Assembly (NCBI GenBank): GCA_039707465.1
Contig: CM077658.1
Coordinates: forward strand, 14,142,074 to 14,206,073
Reading direction: 5' to 3'
Origin: Rhabdophis nuchalis
Lineage: Eukaryota; Chordata; Lepidosauria; Squamata; Natricidae
Length of the DNA stretch: 64,000 nt
The translations under genes were made by a program, and so were the position numbers. The notes beneath the pieces were generated by a model. The model was not told where the DNA came from, ran no database searches, and worked only from the letters and a program-made list of their open reading frames with translations. This document shows positions 42,845 through 54,295 of the stretch, one piece after another. How positions within the stretch are numbered: position 1 is the stretch's first letter; each line of letters opens with the position of its first letter.

Positions 42845-45800
42845 AAAACATTTTTATTTTAGAGTGATTATTTCTCGCTGGATATCCGGCCACCTGTTCA
42901 TGGCCATTGCTTCACTATAGTAACAGAATCCCTATCTTCATTTTCATTGTTTCTTAAATTTCTAAGCTTAGCCTTACAAGAGAGTGCTTGTTAAAGAATC
43001 TTTATTAGTACATTTGCCACAGGTACAGTCTTAAACAAGCCAAGATTACACATCCCATAACGGAATAGGTAGATAACCTTACTCCACAAAACTTCAGCAT
43101 ATTTATTGGTAAAACTAGCAATGCTCTGTAAACCGAGCTTCACAATATTAAAGTCTGCTTTCTTTATACCGTATACATCAAGTATTTCTTATTAAGCAGT
43201 GTGTAAACTTAGATCTGGAATACATTTTGTTTCTGGCAACTGATGCCAAATTGAATTATTATACTAGCAAAGTTTTAGAGCACTTTTGTATCAAAGTGAG
43301 AAATGAGGAGAAAGAATGCTAGAGCTTATGACTTACATATGAGGGGCGTGAAAACTAGTTTTGTTTCTTGCCCAGAATATAACAAAAACAGATAAAACAT
43401 GCCTAGTGAGACATACAATACAGTAGATGGGTTGTGAGTGTGGCGAGTCACATCTACACAGACCTGATCTACACATATCCCAACAGAATATCACTTTTTT
43501 TTATAGAAAGAACAGTTTATTTAATCAGCAGTTCAATAGCCTTAATCTATTTACATGTCTTCCATAGTCCCAGACCAAATATTTGGTTATCCTTTCTTGT
43601 AGTGACTAATGTCTTTAGGATATGTTTTGCCATTCCAGCATGCAATTTTAATTCGAAAATAGTTCAGATGAACTTTCCTTCTTGCAATTTGAATCCAGGG
43701 AAGAACGCAGCCAGTTCTTGTCCCCCAACGAAAACCTTAGCTTCACTTAGGGAAGGGACAGTGTCTAATAATCAAATGCCATCTGCTAATACTGAAAGCT
43801 GAAGTAGTGTGTGGAAAGAGTCATTCCCTCCTTATGGATGACAAAAGGCATTCATTTGCTTAACTAAAAAGAGTAAAGCCTCTTTAGTCAAAATGTGTTC
43901 CTATGAATACACATTCAAGGAATTTTTCTAAGGCATTTTGTTTATGTATGGCTATTACATACTGCTTCATTAAGGCATATACCTATTCAACCATAACATG
44001 AGACCATGAAATCCTTCGAAACATTCACTAGCCATGTTGAATAAGGTGATGCTGAGCTACCAAAATCGGCTGCAAACATCAACTTTTCTTCATAAAAAGA
44101 AGCTTCCTGCCACCAGCTTAGAATGCTAGTATTGGAAACAAATTCCATCGACAATAGTTTTCAACTAAACCTATTTGTAGGTACTAAGAAACTAACTTTT
44201 AAGATCCATTGCCCCACATGGATTAATTCCAATTGTGATCCTCGCAATGAAGCAGCTACACTCATCATCTTTTAACTCATCATAATCCCTTGCAGGGTAG
44301 AGTCTGGTCAACTGAATGGAGCTAGCAGTGTTTAATGGCCAGATGCCCTTCCTATCACCAATGCGGAGTTTTGTTCAGCAGATATATTCTCATTGAATTC
44401 ACGGCCTCCCGATTGTGAGGCAAGAGCTAGGCGACCGCACCACACAATGAAGCAGCTACATTGATGGTATATATATGCTTAGGAGACTCTGAAGATTCAG
44501 AAGCTTTAAATTGAGACAAGCTTCAAAATCCATTCCTCTTTAAAAAAAACTGCATACTTTTTTTTTTGCTATTCCTGACCATGTGGAACTAGACTGTGTT
44601 AACCTGACTTCCAACCCAGCTTTAAACTGAAGTTTCGAAAATAGAAAAATAGTCTTGGAATGGCATAAGGCCTATGAATTCAAGATTGCCCAGCTCAAAT
44701 TAAACACCCCGATGAACAATCTGACCACTTTGAAGATACATTACTTTTCTGTAACTTTATCAGCTTTGCAGCAAATGGTACTTCAAAATGTTTTCTAATA
44801 CTGACCCAATTTAACCATTAAAATGGCGCTACGGGTGCCACCTGGCTGTGGTTTATTGCAACCAGGATACAGCAGACACTTGAGATATCAAAATAAGCAA
44901 CAGACAATATGGAATAGGATGTAGTACTCTACCGATCTGCACCAAAATTAACATCTCGATTTGAAACTGGCGCCCTGAAGATGCTAAATGCAACAATGAC
45001 TCAGCTTTTGAATATCAAGATGCCGATCAGGAAAGGATAATGTGGGGAAAGTAGCCTGAAAATAAGCACATGCGCATTGTTGGGTCTGCACAGTCTGTTA
45101 TGTATATCTGCATAATAGAATAGGGGGAAAATTGACTTGAGGGTCAGTATTAAACTTGCTGCACATGTAGTTAATATAAATCCACGTTCTGATTTTCAGG
45201 GAGGTAATATTTCCCATTTCAGGTTTGAAGGCATTATTCAGCGACACACCGACGTAAGCTTCCAAACAAAAAGCAAAAACAGGAGCACAAAACATACGCC
45301 GACATTTTAAAAACCATACGTCCAGCCAAACGTGTTCCCAAAGCTAAGAATTCAAACACAGAGTTGGAAATACAAGACTTTTCCCCTTTACAGACGGAAG
45401 ATCCAACAATTTAAACTTGTTAAGAAAATCACATGGTTTTATTGTATAATGTAGCACTGAAATATGTGAACAACAACAAAAAGAAAAAAAAAAGAAAAAA
45501 AAAGAAATCGATTATCTGAGTTGGCTTCAGGCTGGCTATTCTTTCACATCCTTTTTGTTTCTTTGGGTTATTAGAGAAACTTGTCAGTACAAGAACCTTT
45601 TTTTTTTTGTATTATGGATTCTTCCCAAGGCATGCTGATAAAAACATACCCTTCCTTTGTCAAATGCAGCTAATTCTAACTTCCAAACATCATGCACAAG
45701 GAACTCTTCTAGTGACACAACATAAAACTCTTCGGAAGGGTATGTCACAAGTCTTGCTTGCTTGCCATGGTGTGCAGGTTTGTGTATGATATTTGGAATG

Positions 45801-45877
45801 TTCCATGGGTGTGATTAATATTGGTAAGGAGGAGAGGAGGAGAAAAAAAAAGGCCAAGGTGCCATGGGGATGTCATT
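42845..45877 (-). other. NUTF2: NUTF2 distal 3'UTR (isoform A)
   Basis: About 3 kb of mostly unique AT-rich DNA follows the isoform A stop. Minus-strand AATAAA signals (plus TTTATT) occur at 45438-45443, near 43514, at 43102-43107, at 43001-43006 and at 42853-42858. This suggests a short 3'UTR of about 0.44 kb and longer ones up to 3 kb. An unassigned repeat (CAGATGCCCTTCCTATCACC) lies near 44,265-44,450. No ORF here has a family motif. Confidence 0.6.
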
Positions 45878-45991
45878 TCAACCGTAGTTGTGCAATGCTA
45901 GCCTGAACATGTCATTGGTGCAAACCCAAGCATCATTGATGTTCTTTAATAGAAATATCTGGTGGAATCCGATCACGGGATCTTCATCGGC
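45878..45991 (-). CDS. NUTF2: NUTF2 exon 5A (canonical last coding exon)
   Basis: CTCTGCAG acceptor (plus CT at 45992-45993), then [37 protein letters not shown] and TGA. It is almost identical to the mammalian C-terminus (HNFG there). Confidence 0.95.
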   Translation of the reverse strand, partial: ADEDPVIGFHQIFLLKNINDAWVCTNDMFRLALHNYG

Positions 45992-48900
45992 CTGCAGAGA
46001 CAAAGGAAAAAACAAGAATTAAGATGCTTTTGAGCAGCGCACCCAATTCCTGTCACTGGAATCCAATGCTGTCATGCATATACTTCTTCCCTGACCAGCA
46101 ATTCCTTTTTGTGTCATTTTGTCTCTGTGCAAGAACACAACATGCATTTTTAGTCATGATGATGCTGAATGTCATGAATTAATTATTAAATACTGCTGGA
46201 AACTGAAGTGCAGTTCCTGACTGCGGCAGTAATTATTCAACGTTCCCCAATTTAGCGTTTTTCAGAGGATAAGTTTCCAAAATTCTTAGCCAGGAATTTG
46301 GAACAATGGGTTCACATAACTCTGGCATTCACTTAAAGACCATCATGATTTACTTAATGACTGCTGCCAAAAGTTTTGTAAAATCAGATCTGGTGAAGTA
46401 GATCAACTTAATCAACTTAGAACTGCAACAACTAAAAACCAGACATCTGGTCCCAATTGCACTCATAAAGGACTAGGTGTAAGTTTAAATCTAGATAATG
46501 AACTAAGTTTCACTTCCAGTTATAAAATGTGAAATACTTCTTCCTGACCCTTCAGTGATGTTTTATGACTAACTAAGGTGGAATAGTGTCATCTCATATA
46601 ATCATCTTGAAAATGAACTGCAGATACATAATAATTTTGGTTTTACAGTACAACCAAGCAAAACATTGATAAAAATGGCTTTCACATGAAATGGATCAAT
46701 TTTCAATCTAGACCAGTGTTTCTCAACCTCTTTAATGTACAGAATTTGCTAACTAGCACATTGGCCGGGGAATTCTGGGAGTTGAAGTCCACACATCTTA
46801 AAATTCTCAAGGTTGAGAAACACTGATCTAGACCAGGGGTGTCAAACTGGCGACCTGCAGGCATGATGCGTCACACGCAGGCCACGCCCACCCCAGGTCC
46901 GCGAAAGCATCAACGTGACGCCTGCGATCTAGACCATTTGTATAATGATGTCATCACACAAATGCCGTGCAACTATTTACTCCCTAATATAATGGACATT
47001 TTGTACAATGGGCATTTCCCCAATTAGCCTGTAAAACAAGGTTACATTGTAGCTATTTTTAATAGATTGAGGAACATGACATTGCAAGACTTAAGGCTGT
47101 ATTTGCACACTGTACTAACTCTTATGCTGGTATGCTTTGTAAATCCAGTCAGTGCATATAAACCATATTTGTGGCTTAGAAGAGTGTGAACTCACTCAAA
47201 TGTGTCCTAGCCAGTTAGTTATGGTTACAACCCATCAACTAGATCTATGTGTTAAATATTTGGTAAAGGTAAGAAGGAGCCCTGTCATGGATAGCATGTT
47301 GTCAGCAATTGGCAGTTGGGGTAAACCAAACTAAAATGCATTCTGGGACTGGAAATTTTGTGTTGGCTTCAGAAGTTCTTCTAACTCTCACTCCTCCCTC
47401 CAAAAAAATAAATTAAACAAAATAGCCTGAGACAATCCTTACAATTGTGTGCCTAGTCATGCTACCCTCCCCTGTGCAAAACCCCACTTAGGGGTCAGTT
47501 TCACAAAGGCATCTTGATATTTCAGAATTCTCAGCTAACACATTCATCTTGGCTGGGACCAGCTGTCTAATGTATTGGGATAGTACCAGATCAGGGAAAG
47601 TCAACATAGAACCATAGGGAAGAGATATAAGAGTGTTTCCTAAAAGTTAGTCCTTCTGCAACCCAAATTTTACTATTTGTTTCTCTCGGCACCCAAAGTG
47701 GAAGAGTGCAGAGCAGTACCTGGCCATGCCGTACATCCCAAGAGGCACGGGGTCCTTGTGCTTCCCGAGCTTACTTATTTTCTTGCAGACATCTCATTAC
47801 CAACTAGATAACATCACCTAGCACTTATAAGGCTAGTTGAGTAATTGTTCTGACCCCAACACGACAAGCCCCCTGTATTTAAACCAATGATTCCTTTATT
47901 AGGAGCGCCAGCAGCCGTGGCCAAAAGATGAATAGTTGTCTGCCACATCTATTCATCTCTGCCCCCTGCCTTTTATGCCCAGAGCTAGGATGGGGCTTCG
48001 CTAAGAGCGGTGGTTCTTCCATCCCAAGGACCAGCCCACAGATTTCCACTGCTCTCCTTTCCTCTGCCTTCTGCACATCTGTGCGTCAGGCACTGGACCC
48101 AGCTGTTCCTCCTCTTCCTCATCAGCCACCTCCAAACCTGGGGGCTGTTGACTCTCCATCTGAGGGCTGATGTACGTCTCTCTCTCTCATAGCTCTGTTC
48201 CCTCTTCCCCCTCAGAGCTCCCAAGTTGCCCTGATGCTGCCCGACTCCCACGCCTCCTCCTCTGATTCAGCTGCTGGAGGGGCCGGTGGCTGACGCGCCA
48301 CAACAGTAATGAAATGTCTACAAGGAAACAACCAAGCTGAGAGCATCAAGGGCTCCAGGGTTCAATCCCGAGCGAGTTACAAATATTCCCTTCTATCGAT
48401 TCCCAGATCCTTCCTACTGTTCCACTTTGAAAATACCAGGCCAAATCCGTTCTTTAAACCCACCTTTTCTGTGACAGCTTTCATTTAACCCTTTAATTCT
48501 CCTTAGCAATCAACACAACTGCATTTGCCCACTCTTATTCGTTTTGACATTCCCTCTTCCTTATCAATCACTGCAGTTAATATATCAACTGGACACTTCT
48601 CGCAGTTGAGGCGAATGTCTGTTTACGAACGGCATGCTCACAACGGATTAAACAGTAAGCTGCCCTCCGCCCTGGGGACCCTGGTGTAAGAAACAAGTTG
48701 CACAGTTGTACCTAGAGGCACGAATGCAGACAGTTTTCAGGCATAACAAGGCAAGCATTCATTGTATGCCACTCCAACGTTCCAGAGTTCTAAGCAGCGC
48801 TTGTATCCTAAAGGTGTTAAACAAGCAACCGATTGATATAGGTAAACACTACATTAACTGTTTGGCAGCTGCTTCTGCAAAGGAAACGCCACCGCTGCTC

Positions 48901-51900
48901 ATTTCGAGAGTCATCAACCTGAAGCAATCCACACTGTCATACTGCAACCCTCCTCGGGTAACACACAAGCAATGTTCATGCTTTTTTTTTTTTTGCAAGA
49001 TCAGGTGGGGCAGAGGAACAGGCAGAACGCTTCTTACTCAGAGAGGGGGCAGTGAAGATCAGAAGGCTAAACATTGTGGAGAGCTAGCCTGAAGACTTCA
49101 TTGGTGCATACCCAGGCACCTTGTAAGTTTTTCAACAAAAAGGTCTGATGGAAACCTAGAATTTGGTCATCATCTGCCTGAGCAGGACAGGAGAAAAACG
49201 TTACGATCTGAAAATACCAAATGGCGGTAGCTTTACAAAACTCTGAAAGGGATATATTTATGGCACTTGCATAGAATAATTTTTTATTTTATTTTATTTT
49301 ATTTATATTAGATTACTATCCCGCCCTATCTCCCATAAAGGGACTCAGGGCGGCGCACAGGAATTTAAAAATCTAAAATACAGACGATACAAAATTCTAC
49401 AAAAGTTAAAACTAATATTAAATAATAAGCCAAAATGGGGTTACTAACATCTCCGGGGTGTTTTACTGAATATTAAGAAGCAGTGCTATAAAAAGAGGCA
49501 TGGGGGGGGGGGGGGGGGAATAAAACACCAGAGCTCAGTGTGAGTCATCATATTTGGAGCTACTTACAAACTACACTCTTGTGTTAATTGTTTATTATTA
49601 AGAGCAGATGAATTGTGTCATTGTATTCAGTTCAAGTCTAGAGTAAAAAAAATAAAAAGACCAAAGGGGAAGTGACTTTGTAAGCCTGTTGCAATTGTGT
49701 GATTTTTCTGCTCAGTGATTGTCCTGTTTAGCGAAGGAATTGCCAGTCCCTACCGGTCACTAAGCAAAGACTACTTATAAGGTTTCAAAGACAGCACTTT
49801 TAAGTGGCACTCGAGAGCAAACTGGCAATTAATTCTGCCACCACGGCACAGGTGTAACATGGCCATATCGCAGCCGCACATAAGCTGCTACATTATGACA
49901 TCAAGTGAATTGTAGTTACTTGCAGATTTTGGCAATTCCATGATATGGTTTGCTGGACTGAGTATGTGCCCTCCTTACCTCCATGTTGCATTAGGCTTAT
50001 TTCTAGTGTAATAGGCTGTGCCCCATTTTAGTTTGTCCAAACAGGCTTAGTGTATTGGGAATCCTCTCAATTCCTCACTGATCTATCGTGATGGGGTCAC
50101 AGGATCTTTTTGCGCATGACTTCGTTAAGAGGCTCCCATTTAGGTTCTTTAATGACAAGAGGGTCAGAATTGTTTGCAAATAGTTCTGGCCCTGCTTTCC
50201 AATTGGATGAAAGATTATTGTCCCAAAGGTGCTTTTCACCAGGCAACTACCCCCCGACCTTCGCACTACCTCGGACCTCCGCCTCTTCCGCCAACGTCTT
50301 AAGACGTATCTATTCCAACAAGCCGGCCTAGCGTAGCCCCCCGTTTCTGACTCTATCTATAAATTTTAATTTTCAGGGTTTTAAATGGGTTTTTAGCACG
50401 GGTTTTAATTTAATTTAATATGTTTTTAATAGTGTATATTGTCTTTTGTTATGGTTTTAATAATGCCTGTGCGCCGCCCTGAGTCCTAACAAGGAGAAGG
50501 GTGGGGTATAAATTCGAAAAATAAAATAAAATAATTTTCTGTTTTTTTTTTCTTTCAAGACATTTCGCTTCTCAACCAAGAAGCTTCTTCAGCTCTGACT
50601 GGATGGTGGGAAATAGAAAGAGTCTGATCATCCAATCAAAGCTGAAGAAGATGAGAAGCAAGATGTCTTCAAAGAAAAAACAACAGAAAGTCCAGTTGCC
50701 TCGTGAAAAAGCACCTATGACCTGGATGACTGAGAGTCTCCATAGACATTTAGCAATGCAAAATGATTATTACTTTGATTCTTCCTAGCAGCCAGCACAG
50801 GCAGACTTTGCAACCTGTTCTCACTGTGCCCTCATTGTATGTTATACATAAAGGTAAAGGTTCCCCTCGCACATATGTACCAGTCGTTCCTAACTCTAGG
50901 GGGCGGTGCTCATCTCCGTTTCAAAGCCGAAGAGCCAGCACTGTCCGAAGACGTCTCCATGTTCATGTGGCCAGCATGACTGAACGCCAAAGGCGCACGG
51001 AACGCTATAAACTTCCCACCAAAGGAAGGTGGTTCCTATTTTTTTACTTGCATTTTTTACGTGCTTTTGAACTGCTAGGTTGGCAGAAGCTGGGACAAGT
51101 CACGGGAGCTCACATCCGTTTCGCGGAGCTAGGGATTCGAACCACTGAACTGCCAATCTTCTGATTGACAAGCTCAGCATCTTAGCCACTGAACCACCGT
51201 GACCCCTAGATGTTATGCATAAAGGAAGAGAAATAACCTCAATGAAGAACCCTGGTCACTTAATAGTTGAAGTCTGTGCATTCAGCTTTGCTGAGCTAAT
51301 CAAAAGTGGACTGGCATATCTATGACACCTTCTTGAGACATTAAGGCTAGCTTAGGCTATAGCTGTCAAAGTTCTGATGATCAAAACCGAGCTATCAAGC
51401 AGGTCACATAAGCAGGCTATGAACGGATTCTTGACTAGTGCTCTAAATCAGAGTTTCTTAACCGTGGCAATTTTAAGGACTTCAATTCCCAGAATTCCCT
51501 GGCCAGCTAGCACCCGGATAAGGAAATGCTGTTCTAAATATTTCTTCCCTGCAACCCAGGCCTCAAAACAGACTTACTTTAAGTTGTCCAACTACCATAC
51601 TGAGTATACAGCTGTCTGGTGTAGGCTGATGATCTTGGGATGTGATGCTGTGCTGTATTTTCTGAAAAGGAAGGCTCTGAAAGAGAAGGAAGAAACACAG
51701 GAGGATTTACACGTCGTCCTCGTTTAACAACCACTCATTCAGTGACTGTTCAAACTTAAAGGTGGCTCCGGATGAGCGGCAGATACGAAAGGTCGTATGC
51801 TGGTTGCAGCAATCCCACAGTCACAGGATCGCCACAGGCAACCCACTTTGCTGGTTTCCTACAAGCAAAGGCAATGGGAAAGCTGGCCAGAGGTCGTAAA

Positions 51901-54295
51901 TAGTGACCACATGATAAATGACACGGGGCAATTCCCTTAACTGTGTCAACCGGAAGCGCTGGGATTTCTACTGCTAAGCAACGTGGTCGTGCAATGTTGA
52001 AGTTTGCAACTGTGTCACTTAGCATTGGAAATACCAGTCCCAATTAGTACCATAATGTGAGAACTACAGATAGTCCCCGACAAACAGTTCATTTGGCAAA
52101 CTGTTCAAAGTTACAATGGCACTGGAAAAAAGTGATTTAGGACCATTTTTCGCACTTACAAGTATTGCAGCATCCCCCTGGTTACATGATCAAAATTCAG
52201 ATGCTTGCCAACTGATTCATATTTATGACAGTGTCCCAGGTATCCACCCTGAAGCTGATCTAGACAAGGCCATCTTGGAACGTCAGTGCTGCCACTCTGC
52301 AGCGAGGGATAGGGAGGGGAGGGAGATTAGAGATAGCTGAGGTTGTGTAGTCAAAACAAAGTACTTTCTCTTGGGAACCAAGGACATTCTCACACCTGGC
52401 AGAAGGAGTGATGTCCCCAGACCAGTGGAGGCTGCTGTGATTGGGCCAGGTGACTGATTGGGTTTGAGGAGAAAACTTTTACTTTCAATTAGGTGAAAAC
52501 CAAGGGGCCCCTTGGAGTTGGTTTTCACCAGATCTGTGCCAACATGATATTTCCAATAAAGCTATTCTTTGAGGAATCTATCTGCCTCAGAGCTTTAGCT
52601 TGCAATGGATCTATTACTTGGAACCCTGACCCCAGGGTCATTGGTCACCTTTTCTGACCTTCTGACAAGCAAATTTAACGGAGGAGTCAGATTCACTTTA
52701 CCACCTTGTTACTACCGTAACAACTGAAGCGATTCACTTAACAACTGCCACAAGCAAAGTAATAAAATGGGACAAAATTCTGTCTCGCTTAGCCATTTTT
52801 GGCTCAATAGTGGTCGTACCCATACCTGAGTGGCAGAGATTCATGGGGTAAATAGTATTCCTTTACCTTCTGGGGAAAACTCTATCCAAATTTGTGGTGC
52901 GTTTCCCTTTGTACATTTTAAATAAAACCACAAAGTCAGTGATGGCGAACCTTTTAGACGAGTGCCCAAACTGCAAGGTGTGCATGCGCGAGGTAAGAGG
53001 TGGCAAGAGGTAAGAGCTTTTTCTTTCATGAGCTTGTTTTGTCGTTTGTAGGGAAACAGAAGCTCATGAAAGAAATGCCATGGAGATCTGACCTGGGGCG
53101 ACGGCATGCATGCCAGCCGAGAGGGCTCTCCGTGCCACCTATGGCACACGTGCCATAGGTTCGCCATGACGGCCCTAAGCGATAACAGCATGCCATTAAA
53201 AAATGGAGTTTACTTACAGAGAATAGATTTTGGTGGAAAGGTTAAGATTACTCTATCCAGGTGATAAAGATGAATTAAGCCAAGAGCAGGAAACTCATGG
53301 CCTGCATGCAGCTCCCTACCCAAAGAAATCTGAAAGCTAACTTGCAAGGTGACATTTATTCCATTGTACAGGTGAGGCAATTTCTAGAATTTGGGGAGAG
53401 GGTTATCTTAGGCTGAACATCAGAACCACAGCATATGAGAAACTTACTGAGAGTTTTTCAACAATAGCTACTTTGCCCTGAAATTGTAGTCCTTCCCATG
53501 TAAGGCATGAGGCATCTATCTGAAACAATAAAACAATAATCTGCTTAGAAACATTTTATTTTGCACCCTAGAAATAGTAACATACGTTAAAAACAAATTA
53601 GCAATTTCTCAGAGTTCCTCAGAGTCAAAAGTGATTCAAGACAACCTTTATATATTAGATAAATATAGACAATATATTAGTGATAAAGATTGAATACAAT
53701 AATGCTTCTTGAGATTAAATGAACTGTAAGGTAAAGACAAAGGTTCCCCTCACACATATGTGCTAGTTGTTACTGACTCTAGGGGGCGGTGCTCATCTCT
53801 GTTTCAAAGCCGAAGAGCCAGGGCTGTCCAAAGACATCTCCAGGGTCATGTGATCAGCATAACTAAATGCCGAAGGCACATGGAACACTGTTACCTTCCC
53901 ACCAAAGGTGGTTCCTATTTTTCTACTTGCATTTTTACATGCTTTCGAACTGCTAGGTTGGCAGAAGCTGGGACAAGTAACGGGAGCTCACTCCGTTATG
54001 CTGTGCTAGGGATTTGAACCACCAAACTGCCAACCTTTCTGATCATCAAGCTCAGCATCTTAGCCACTGTGTCCCTTAAATTAACTGTAAGATACTGCTA
54101 AACAACATTATGAGCCAGCATTATTGACTTCAAAGGAAGGTGGAGGTCAATGATAAAACAACCCACAATAAAAGCATCTGTTTCAGAGTTACTTACATAT
54201 ATTGATCCTAACTGAGTCCGGTCTGTATCAAATAATTGATAGTAATGCTGTACAAAGCTGGAACCAATCTGTTCCCAAATAGGCTTGTCTCCCAT
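45878..54295 (-). CDS. NUTF2: NUTF2, nuclear transport factor 2, isoform A (127 aa)
   Basis: NTF2 is the small homodimeric carrier that binds RanGDP and FxFG nucleoporins and returns Ran to the nucleus. Coding exons: 54197-54295 ([20 protein letters not shown]...), 53448-53519 ([20 protein letters not shown]), 51578-51676 ([20 protein letters not shown]) and 45878-45991 ([17 protein letters not shown]...). They have 33, 24, 33 and 37 codons, all in phase 0, totalling 127 as in human. Trp7, the acidic Ran-contact residues around Glu42 and Asp92/Asp94, and Met118 are all present, as judged from remembered human numbering. The start is fixed by the conserved [11 protein letters not shown]. An alternative last exon at 49067-49177 gives isoform B. 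Confidence 0.95.
46714..46825. mobile_element. hAT MITE, 8-bp TSD ATCTAGAC
   Basis: Ends CAGTGTTTCTCAACC and GGTTGAGAAACACTG. ATCTAGAC occurs at 46706-46713 and 46826-46833. It lies between NUTF2 exons 5B and 5A. Confidence 0.9.
46834..46926 (+). mobile_element. Second hAT-like element abutting the first at the same target
   Basis: It begins CAGGGGTGTCAAACTGG directly after the TSD of the previous element. ATCTAGAC is found a third time at 46927-46934. The right end (GCCTGCG) is atypical, so it may be decayed or deleted. Confidence 0.6.
47846..48305 (-). mobile_element. Solo LTR, 460 bp, TSD GTAAT
   Basis: On the minus strand it runs TGTTGTGGCGCGTCAGCC to GGGGTCAGAACA, with a polyadenylation signal CTAATAAAGG. 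GTAAT occurs at 47841-47845 and 48306-48310. It lies between NUTF2 exons 5B and 5A, in sense with NUTF2. Confidence 0.85.
48310..49066 (-). other. NUTF2: Putative 3'UTR of NUTF2 isoform B
   Basis: Unique sequence downstream of the exon 5B stop. The only polyadenylation-like signal seen is ATTAAA (plus TTTAAT at 48492-48497). A solo LTR with its own AATAAA lies just beyond (47846-48305). Confidence 0.4.
49067..49177 (-). CDS. NUTF2: NUTF2 exon 5B (alternative last coding exon)
   Basis: CTGCTCAG acceptor (plus CT at 49178-49179), then [36 protein letters not shown] and TAG. By hand alignment 25 of 36 residues equal exon 5A. Of those 25 identical codons, about 12 differ synonymously. Conserved are D92, D94, GFHQ, FLLKN, AWVCTN and FRLALHN. 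Changed are residue 102 (I to T), 108-110 (IND to LQG), 117-118 (DM to EV) and the C-terminus (YG to V). There is no intron-flank similarity to 5A that I can see. Confidence 0.85.
   Translation of the reverse strand, partial: ADDDQILGFHQTFLLKNLQGAWVCTNEVFRLALHNV
49067..54295 (-). CDS. NUTF2: NUTF2 isoform B (126 aa), alternative last exon
   Basis: This form uses the same first three coding exons (54197-54295, 53448-53519, 51578-51676) joined to exon 5B at 49067-49177. Exon 5B lies 2.4 kb downstream of exon 4 and 3.1 kb before exon 5A. The join is in phase 0 and gives [20 protein letters not shown]. The form ends FRLALHNV with a TAG stop. Whether it is transcribed is not shown by the sequence. 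Preserved frame, splice site, key motifs and stop position argue that it is functional. Confidence 0.75.
49280..49450 (-). mobile_element. L2/CR1-clade LINE 3' end
   Basis: ATTTT tail, TATCCCGCCCTATCTCCC and TCAGGGCGGCGCACAGG. It lies about 100 bp from the exon 5B acceptor. Confidence 0.78.
49503..49518. repeat. Poly-G run
   Basis: About sixteen consecutive G on the plus strand in NUTF2 intron 4. Confidence 0.8.
50225..50757. mobile_element. Unassigned repeat interrupted by an L2/CR1-clade LINE 3' end
   Basis: CAAAGGTGCTTTTCACCAGG breaks at about 50250 and resumes near 50535 with AGACATTTCGCTTCTCAACC. The inserted LINE piece (50250-50535) shows CTCCGCCTCTTCCGCCAACG and GCGCCGCCCTGAGTCC. Confidence 0.65.
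50852..51209 (-). mobile_element. Sauria SINE
   Basis: A near full-length copy: GGTAAAGGTTCCCCTCGCAC, GCCGAAGAGCCAGCACTGTC, CTGCTAGGTTGGCAGAAGC, GATTCGAACCACTGAACTGC. Confidence 0.88.
51449..51531. mobile_element. hAT MITE, 8-bp TSD CTCTAAAT/TTCTAAAT
   Basis: It begins CAGAGTTTCTTAACCG and ends AAGGAAATGCTG. Flanks at 51441-51448 and 51532-51539 differ at one base. It lies just downstream of NUTF2 exon 4. Confidence 0.7.
51578..51676 (-). CDS. NUTF2: NUTF2 exon 4 (residues 58-90)
   Basis: Reads [20 protein letters not shown] and [19 protein letters not shown] acceptor and GTAAGT donor, phase 0 on both sides. It contains the hydrophobic patch around Ile64 and Met84 described for NTF2 nucleoporin and dimer contacts. 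Confidence 0.94.
51710..52070 (+). mobile_element. AGTCCTCGACTTAC-type DNA element
   Basis: CGTCCTCGTTTAACAACCAC to AATGTGAGAACTACAGATAG. A second copy follows head-to-tail from 52071. Confidence 0.65.
52071..52818 (+). mobile_element. AGTCCTCGACTTAC-type DNA element with an internal insertion
   Basis: GTCCCCGACAAACAGTTC opens it. The family body breaks near 52235 and resumes near 52630 (GGTCATTGGTCACCTTTTC). The intervening 400 bp includes TTCCAATAAAGCTATTC and is not recognised. Confidence 0.55.
52935..53175. mobile_element. hAT-like element (GATGGCGAACCT family)
   Basis: CAGTGATGGCGAACCTTTTAG at one end, CCATAGGTTCGCCATGACG at the other. Confidence 0.6.
53448..53519 (-). CDS. NUTF2: NUTF2 exon 3 (residues 34-57)
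   Basis: [20 protein letters not shown] followed by EKLS. TTTCAG acceptor, GTAAGT donor, 24 codons in phase 0. It contains Trp41 and Glu42 of the Ran-binding region. Confidence 0.94.
53731..54078 (-). mobile_element. Sauria SINE
   Basis: GTAAAGACAAAGGTTCCCC tail through GATTTGAACCACCAAACTGC to the head at TTAGCCACTGTGTCCC. It lies about 120 bp from the NUTF2 exon 2 donor. Confidence 0.87.
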
